A program made the translations under genes and the position numbers. Of a stretch of DNA of 64,000 bases, positions 57,430 to 64,000 are shown one piece after another. Below the pieces are notes generated by a model. That model made no database searches. It was not told the DNA's origin and was given only the letters and a program-made list of their open reading frames with translations. Source of the DNA: Bimuria novae-zelandiae CBS 107.79 (lineage: Eukaryota > Ascomycota > Dothideomycetes > Pleosporales > Didymosphaeriaceae); the NCBI GenBank assembly GCA_010015655.1, contig ML976658.1, positions 1,704,704 to 1,768,703 of the forward strand, written 5' to 3'. Each line of letters starts with the position of its first letter. The first letter of the stretch is position 1.

Positions 57430-59450
57430 AGCCTACAGAATTACTAATAGAGAAGATATCTTTTTGAGATCTAGGCTTAGGCAAGAAAGCGCCTTTAGAG
57501 AATTAAATACTACTAATAGTTAGGCGTTAATTAAGCTACTAGTATACCTTAAAAATATAAATAAAAGCTACGCTGGACTTAGGAGCACAAGAGAACTATA
57601 TGTTATAAAATATACTTAATAAAGCAGGACTCTACAAACGCGAGAAAACTATACTATATACTATTTATACTATAAATAGATAACAAATCCCTAGCAAAGC
57701 AAAGATTAAATATAAGATAAAAATAACCTTTAAGGTCTATAGACACTAGAAATTAATTACCCTTAATATTATTAAAGAAGCTAATTACAATATACTTTTA
57801 GAACTACCTTAATTAAGAAAGCATAACCCTTTAATTAATTAATTAAAAAGAACGCTATCCTTTAAACGCTATATATATATATACATATATATATATTATA
57901 AGCTAAACCTACGCATTAATAGAGTATAATATCAGATAAGAGAGCTATAAACACACCTTAGTCTCGCAACTAGAAGTTAATAAACACGAAATTACCTTAG
58001 TAGACGCTAGTAGGAACCACCAGGTTACAGAGTGCAAGAAGATAGACGACACACTCTATAGAATTCTAGAATGCTATCGAGCGTGGAATCATATATTCAC
58101 TAAAAGAAAAGAAAAAGCTAACCTTTTAGAATATTAACCTTAGGGTTATGTAATTAACCTAGAAGAAGGGAAAACGCCACCCTTTAAACTACTATATAGT
58201 AAAATTAAAAAAGAACTCTAGTAAGAAAAGCAATTTATTAAGATAAACCTCGCGAAAGGATATATTAGATCTTTAAAGTTATTAGTAGAAAGCCTATTTA
58301 TGTTTATACTAAAAAAGAATAAATAACTACGACCCTATATAGACTATAGAAACCTTAATAACATAACAATTAAAAATTAATACCTACTACTAAATATTTT
58401 AAGACTTTGAGACTTACTCTTAAGTGTAAAGATCTTTACAATAATATATTTATAAGTTAAATACTATCTTATATAAATTAAGAAAGATAATAAGTAGAAG
58501 ATAGTGTTTAGAATACGCTATAGACTATTTAAGTGTATAGTTATACCTCTTAGACTTACTAACGCACTGGTAACCTTTTAAGCACTTGTTAATAACTCAC
58601 TACGTAGTTATTTAGATATATTTATTATTACCTATATAGATAATATCCTCGTCTTTTCCAAAAACGAATCAGATCACGTACCGCACGTATAGACAGTACT
58701 AAAAGTACTAGACTAGGCACACCTACGGATTAAGCCAAAGAAATACAAATTCTATGTATAGAAACAAGAATTTCTAGGATGCATCGTTAGCATAGAAGGA
58801 ATATAAGTAAGCCTAAATAAAATTAAATGCGTAAAAAACTAGCTAAGACTAAAAAAGGCAAAAGACATTTAAGAATTTTTAAAAATTTAAAAATTTAATA
58901 GGTAATTTATGAAGGACTACTCTAAAATTATAATACCGCTTACTAACGTTACAAAGCAGGATATACCTTTTATATAAATAGTAAAATATAGAATACTATT
59001 TTAACTTCTAAAAAATGCATGCATTCTGCCACTCGTGCTAGTGTACTTTAGAGATAACAAATCTATATAATTTAAAACTAATGCTAGCGATTGAGCTATA
59101 GGTGCATGTGCAAAATAATTCTAAAATAGACATTAGTACCCTATAGCTTACTACTCACGCAAACTAAGTAACGCAAAATTATAATATAATATACACGACA
59201 AAGTGCTCTACGCAATTATAAAAGTACTTAAGTATAAACGATTTTATATATATAGCTATTTAGAACTTATAATTTTTACGGATTATCAGAACCTTTAAAA
59301 GTTTATAACTATAAAGAAATTAACACTATATTAGGCAAGATAGTTAGAGATTATAAGATAGTATAAATTTAAAATTATACACAGGCTAGGCGAAGAAAAT
59401 TAATAAGTAGACGCCTTAAGCAGGCGCAAAGACTTAGTAGAAGACAATGT
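57430..59450 (+). pseudogene. Ty3 protease, RT and RNase H remnant (A)
   Basis: Protease: ATLDLGAQENYM near 57567 (family DSGA), then KAKIKYKIKITFKVYRH. RT in shifting frames: *RPYIDYRNLNNITIKN-like text near 58330-58380, KWKTVFRIRYRLFKCIVIPL-like text near 58490-58560, LTNALVTF, YIDNILVFSKNESDHVPHV near 58630-58690, LDQAHLRIKPKKYKFYV and EFLGCIVSIEGI. RNase H: TNASD*AIGACAK near 59078, YYSRKLSNAKLQYNIHDKVL near 59145, and ...RLGEENQ*VDALSRRKD near 59380. Both the YLDD and TDASD aspartates read partly as Asn. Confidence 0.7.
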
Positions 59451-59601
59451 TAAGATATACTTCGCTATTTTATAACAATATAATAAAGGATTATTAGAAC
59501 CTATAGTAGAACTTAACTAACTCCTTATTACTACACAAAAAGCACCTAAGAAACTATAAACTAAGATTATATAATAATACTACGATAACCCTGTATATAG
59601 A

Positions 59602-60119
59602 TATTACGATCACGAACCCCACAGGAACAATGGAACCAGATAATTACGCCAAGAGAGTTATTATTGGCGGAATGACCACGCCAGGGAAACACACAATAGC
59701 GCGGGACAGCTTAGGTTAGTAAGCACGTGACAAAGTCCTGTATAAGTAAGAAGTCCCGCATAAAAGTTAAGACTATAGTAAGTCCTAGGGACTACCTTTA
59801 GGAAAAGGATCTTAGCAGGACTATAATAGTAATTTATATAATAGTAAGAACTGGAATAAATAGTATATAGTTTAATAATTTTTTTATACTTCTCCTACTC
59901 CTTGTAGTTAACTTAATATACTATAAGTATATTTCTTATAATAGATTGGTAAATCTCCTAGTTAGTTATTCTATAGTTTATTATAGAATTAGATTAATCT
60001 TAAAACCTACCTTATAGCTATTTTTAGTTTTTAACTAGTAAATATCTATAAGACGCTTTATCCTTAACCTATTCTCCCTTAACCTAGACTAGACTTAGGT
60101 ACGTAGAGTCCTTGTAATA
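59602..60119 (+). repeat. Putative 5' LTR of Ty3 remnant C
   Basis: Starts TATTACGATCACGAACCCCAC, read as a mutated TGTTACG, and ends TTGTAATA, read as mutated TGTAACA, forming the TGTTAC/GTAACA pair. A gag frame follows within about 50 bases. Only one copy is present, so boundaries are inferred. Confidence 0.45.
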
Positions 60120-60149
60120 CTTTAACTACCTAAAGGTTTAAATAATAAA

Positions 60150-61190
60150 AATAGCCATAGTAGCTACTATAGTAAGGGTCTTAATAGGAAGCGTGGCTTC
60201 TAGACTAACTATAAATACTATAATAGTATTAGCTAACTAAGCTAATAAAATATAGTAGCTTAAAGAGTAGTGAGCTAAGCTAATAGCTTATGTTTTAGTT
60301 ATTATAACTACAAGGAGAATATCCTTTAAGGTCCCTAAGGTTTATAAACGTAAAAGAGAAGGACTTAAGACTTTTCTTATAAATATAAAATTATACTACT
60401 AGTATAATAAGGATATCTTTAGAACTAAGTAGGCTAAAATCCTAGCAGCAGGCATGTATATAAAGGGTAAAGTAGCTAAATAGCTATAACCTCTTACGAA
60501 GGATTACTCAGAAAATAAAGATAACATCTTAGAATGCAGTATTAAAACTAAAAAGGTGTTTAAAGACTAGGCATTTTTTAAGGAACAAATTTAAATTATA
60601 TTTAAAGAAGTTAACGAGGAATAATAAGCTAAACGTAAAATATAAAGGCTTAAATAAATAAAATTAGCTAGTACGTATATAGCTAAGTTAAGACGCATCT
60701 AAGCTAAAATTAATTAAAATAACGCCCCACTTTAGGCGGCCTACTATAACAGACTAAAGGAACGCGTTAAGGACAAGCTTACCTACTATAATAAGGTAGA
60801 TAACCTAGAGGAACTTGTAAAGCTAGTTATATAAATTAATAATAGACTATAAATAATAGTTAGAAAAGTAAGAAGGTAATCGCATCTAACGTAATATTAA
60901 AAGGAGCTAGAAACTACGAAAGGACCGCAATAAAGATATTATAATAGTTAATAAAGCTTAAGAATAGAACTAAAGAAGTAGCGAAAGGACTATAAAGGTA
61001 GACCATTTAACTAAGAATGAAAACAACGCTTTAAGGAAAAAGCATGCTTAAAATACGAAGAGTAAGGTTACTTTTAAAGAGATTATCTAAAGAATAATAA
61101 TAGATAAAGTAAGAAAGCGTAAATTATCTAAATAATAATAATTATACTATAGGCACTAACACCTATGCCACTAAAAATAAATAAAGATAA
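60150..61190 (+). pseudogene. Ty3 gag with zinc knuckle (C)
   Basis: A plus-strand reading through many stops: ILAAGMYIKGKVAK near 60440, EQI*IIFKEVNEE near 60585, AAYYNRLKERVKDKLTYYNK near 60737 and NLEELVKLVIQINNRL-like text near 60800-60850. The knuckle ACLKYEE*GYF*RDYLKNN is near 61048-61095, where family members have C..C...GH....C with Cys to Tyr and His to Tyr changes. The element is cut by the pogo-like insertion at 61195, and no pol was found on the other side. Confidence 0.65.
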
Positions 61191-61194
61191 CTTA

Positions 61195-62925
61195 CTTAAC
61201 AAGCGAGCGGCCAGTATAAGCGAGTGGCCACCCCACCAAACTTTTCGCAACGCGTCACCTTGTAATAATAATAGCTTAACTACCTCTTACTTAAATATTT
61301 TATAGGAAAGCAAATATCTTCTTAGCTATTTTAGTTTTTAATTAAGACTAGATCTAAAGCATATAACGCGCTATAGTAATATATAACGTTTCTTAAAGTA
61401 TACTACGTAGGCGACGTGTAAAAATTACTATATAGTATAATTATTAGCCTAAATTAAAAAAAGCTTACTAAGCTAGAAAAGGAGGTAATTATTAGATATA
61501 TACTTAATCTAGACTCTTAAGGACTTACGCCTACCCTAGGTACTAATAAGATATAGTAAATAAGCTACTCGCTAAGTGTAGCGCTAGTTGGATAAGTAAG
61601 AACTAGTTATGTAACTTTATTAAGTAAATAGATTACCTTACTACATAATTTAATTAGTTATATAATTAGTAAAGGGCTTTATATAAGAATTCTAAAGCTA
61701 TTAGGACTTAGTTTAACCTTATATCGCGTATAAAGGCTACCTATAGTATCTATATTAAAGATACCTATAACTTTAATAAAACTAGTTTTATAATAGGTAA
61801 AATATTAGCGTAGCTTGTTATTATAAGCTTAAAGAGATAAGATAGACTAAAAGCTATTTAGCTAGGTAATTCTACCCTTTATTATTTTTCTTAGCTAGTA
61901 TTACCTCTCTACCTAGTACTAAGATAATAATATACTACGCGACTAGGTTTTTACTATTAGTAATAATAGCTATATTATTAGTAAGCTTAGAGTAGAGTAG
62001 CTAAAGTACTTTATTAAGTATATAATAAAGTATAGGGTAGGCGTACGCTAGCTACTTATACTTAATAGTTATAAAAGCTATAACTTGCTTAAATTTTAAG
62101 AGCTCTATAAGGAGAATAATATTATTACTTTTTATATACTACTATATTTATTACACCTTCTATAGCTACTAAATCGAGAGCCTAATACGCGACTATATTA
62201 GCTATATTATAAAGCTAGAGTTCTTACTAGCCTTCTGTGCAGCCTATATATAGTTAATTATAAAGGAGAATATCTACATAAGCTTTTAAGGCGCTGGCCT
62301 AGTTCTACACGACCTAGAGGTAGTAATATTAAAGCTTAATATTAAGCTTTATACGCCGACGCCGCCTCCGCTAGAGGTTACCCTTTAAAGAACTAAAATA
62401 CTAAGTAATGTATATAAGCTAAAGGCTTAGTTAATATTAATTTATAATAAAATTTAAAGGTATAAAAGCTTATTACTTAGTTTTATTATTATAGCGCTTA
62501 ATTAGCTTAAAAACGGCGCTAAAGTAATAGCTTATAAAAGTATACTTATACGCGATTAGATCGCGAGGCTTAAATAAGTAAATAAGGTAGCTATAATATA
62601 TAAAAAGTAATAAAAGAAGGGGATATAAAAGTAAGGCACCTTAATAAGGGTAAAAGTAAAAAAAATTATTACTTAAAAGGATATTAAGTAGTAGCTAGAG
62701 AGCAAAACGCGTTAAAGTAGGGCGCGATTAGGTACTAGTTAGTAAGCTTTAACACGCTATAGCTACTATAAAGAGACTAGGTATAATACGCGAACGTGTG
62801 TAAAGCGTAGTATAGATACTACTTAATTTAGTATAGTAATTATATGTAATTGTTATATCCCGTTGTTGAGTTAGATCGCGATAAAGGCAATAAAAGGTTG
62901 GTGGGGTGGCCGCTCGCTTGTCAAG
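61195..62925 (+). mobile_element. pogo-like DNA transposon 3
   Basis: Inverted termini: CTTAACAAGCGAGCGGCCAG from 61195 and, at the right end in reverse complement, CTTGACAAGCGAGCGGCCAC ending 62925, each flanked by TA (61193-61194 and 62926-62927). The left end carries a partial internal duplication of the repeat (gagtggccaccccaccaaac near 61228). Size 1,731 bases. The plus strand encodes a DDE_1-type transposase. Confidence 0.85.
61300..62500 (+). pseudogene. pogo-like transposase remnant
   Basis: The plus strand reads GVRQLLILNSYKSYNLLKFQ near 62040 (family 'R.LL.LDGH.SH...EF'), LYKENNIITFYILLYLLHLL near 62105 (family 'NNII....P.HSSH.LQPLD'), then LLNREPNTRLYQLYYK, ITKENI-like NYKGEYLH and a C-terminal KLNIKLYTPTPPP-like segment near 62340. 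Catalytic Asp reads as Asn (LNSY for LDGH). All breaks are TAG/TAA. Confidence 0.7.
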
Positions 62926-62983
62926 TACGTTATAGCTGTAACGGCCAGCAAGATATCGGTGCTCTCCGAAATACCGTCCCGCC

Positions 62984-63005
62984 CCACTTCGGGCAGCCGA
63001 AGTGG
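62984..63005. other. Perfect hairpin (9-bp stem, 4-base loop)
   Basis: ccacttcgg - gcag - ccgaagtgg, in a short GC-rich, un-RIPed stretch (about 62928-63040) just outside the pogo-like element. It could be the end of another element or chance. Confidence 0.6.
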
Positions 63006-63097
63006 ACCCAGCTTCCCAGAAAATATTTTCTATCACCTAATTTGTTAGTAAAACAATAATTACAGCAAACATTTACCCTATATTAATACCTATATTA

Positions 63098-64000
63098 TGC
63101 CGCCGCGTAGTTAACGTAAGCGTATAGCTACCTAGCTATTTAACGGGGGTTAAAATCCTTTAAAACGTGCGCGCTGGGCGCCTGCAGTAGCTACTAAAGG
63201 TGCTAAGTCACGGAGAAAAGTATCCAAGAAGGCTCCTCCTCTAGCGGAAGGCAACGCTATATCTAATCTAGTTAGCCTTAATTAGGATATTAAGCCTCCG
63301 TCTGCGCAGCCATTACCAGCAATTGTATTATTTAGTAATCTACCTAGTAACCTGCCTAGTGACCCGCCTAGCGGATGTATATCTAATCTAATTAGCAACC
63401 CTACGCAGGGAGAAACTTAGGAAGATAAGCTAAAATTAGCTACTAGGGTATCTAAAGCAGAGTCGCCGTATGTTACTTGCCGCTGGCAGGCCTTTGTAGG
63501 TCCTAAAAAGGAGCTCTATAAGCTAAGATTCGATACAAAGTTTATCCCAGAGCACTACTACGCTAGTTAGCTTTAGATATAAGTAGATAAGGTCGCTTAA
63601 GACTTAGCTATAAAGATAACTCCGCCGTAGAAAGTAATAATTAGGGACGTTTCTAGCTACGCGTATAGGCAAAAGACCCTAAAGAGGCAAAAGCTATAGT
63701 AATTACTTAAGCGTAAAGACGCTACTAGCTTTATCTATATTATAGAGCACGCGTAGCACCTAAGGGAGTCCTTAATTAATATAATATATTTTAACTTTAA
63801 CGCGACGCTTACTACTAAGTCTATAAAGGTAATTAGTTCTATAGGCTAATAACGTAGCAGAGGCTTGTCTAGCTCCTAGGGCTAGATTTAACTTACTACA
63901 ACATAAAGGCAGCTATAAGAGCTGCTAGAGATCCTTGCTGGCCATGCTGTTGCTAAGGGACCTTTAATAGCTATTCGCGATAAGTGGAGGTGCCAGGATA
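63098..64000 (+). pseudogene. Unidentified RIP-degraded coding remnant, runs off right edge
   Basis: An ATG at 63098 opens MPPRS*RKRIAT*LFNGG*, a basic start, and continues in the same frame: NPLKRARWAPAVATKGAKSR, RKVSKKAPPLAEGNAISNLV, LPSNLPSDPPSGCISNLISN, ESPYVTCRWQAFVGPKKELY, KLRFDTKFIPEHYYAS and ATSFIYIIEHA. Stops are all TAG/TAA. A frame change near 63850 leads to ELLEILAGHAVAKGPLIAIR and DKWRCQD at the edge. Composition (basic, Pro/Ser linker, then a globular part) suggests the N-terminal half of a transposon protein. I do not recognise the family. Confidence 0.45.

Larger units (their letters stand above)
54748..59601 (+). mobile_element. Ty3/gypsy remnant A: LTR-like start, gag, protease, RT, RNase H; integrase missing
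   Basis: A TGTTAGGATCC sequence at about 54748 looks like an LTR start. Plus-strand gag (about 55400-57050), protease, RT and RNase H (to about 59450) follow. The integrase and 3' LTR are absent because a second gypsy LTR begins at about 59602. The element is saturated with TAG/TAA. A solo LTR lies inside gag. Start and end are approximate. Confidence 0.6.

Noticed and set aside
62984..63005. Hairpin considered as a Helitron 3' end
   Set aside because: No CTRR terminus follows within the expected distance, and no Rep/helicase remnant was recognised nearby.
62749..63036. Minus-strand 95-codon frame across the right end of the pogo-like element
   Set aside because: It spans the terminal repeat and the flanking hairpin, so it cannot be a single ancestral gene.
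1..64000. tRNA and rRNA genes
   Set aside because: No cloverleaf with conserved T-loop GGTTCGA-type signal or rRNA-like stretch was noticed by eye; a covariance-model scan would be needed to exclude them.

Overview
The window looks like a chromosome segment from a filamentous ascomycete, probably a dothideomycete (Pleosporales-like). The genes have short introns of 47-79 bases with GT...CTAAC...AG signals. They include a GtaA-type secreted glutaminase, a dynactin p62 subunit and an NDUFAF5-like complex I factor. Around them lie long AT-rich tracts in which transposon reading frames can be followed for kilobases but are broken almost only by TAG/TAA, the signature of repeat-induced point mutation (RIP, CpA to TpA). 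The order named is inference from gene content; RIP itself is read from the sequence.

Layout: 1-440, minus-strand LINE ORF1 piece. About 541-14650, a Ty3/gypsy chromovirus on the plus strand, interrupted by a hAT-like DNA transposon (2134-5554, itself holding a LINE scrap) and by a full copia element inside its 3' LTR (9268-14592). 14651-16220, a copia RT/RNase H remnant. 17081-18860, a Tc1/mariner element. 19229-31953, a gene island of normal composition: EthD-domain protein, GNAT acetyltransferase, an F-box-like gene broken by a LINE, a conserved hypothetical protein, glutaminase, dynactin p62 and NDUFAF5. 32725-45560, a second F-box/LRR gene split into pieces about 11 kb apart by a hAT transposon in an intron; that hAT carries a nested pogo/Fot1 element and a nested copia element. 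45671-53240, a pogo/Fot1 element with a 43-bp terminal repeat, carrying another copia element. 53243-64000, a heavily mutated graveyard: a Ty3 element with a solo LTR inside its gag, the start of a second Ty3 element, a pogo-like element, and an unidentified RIP-damaged coding remnant running off the right edge.

Most element boundaries were fixed by reading terminal repeats and target-site duplications (TSDs) by eye: 8 bp for hAT, 5 bp for LTR elements, TA for Tc1/mariner/pogo, 13-16 bp for LINEs. This gives a relative insertion order: F-box gene, then hAT, then pogo and copia; F-box upstream region, then pogo, then copia; old copia, then gypsy, then hAT and copia. The island genes are housekeeping or secreted-enzyme genes and do not form an obvious pathway cluster. 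The main biological interest is the nested insertion history, two broken F-box-family genes, a RIP boundary inside one LTR, and an antisense cysteine-cluster ORF carried by the gypsy element.
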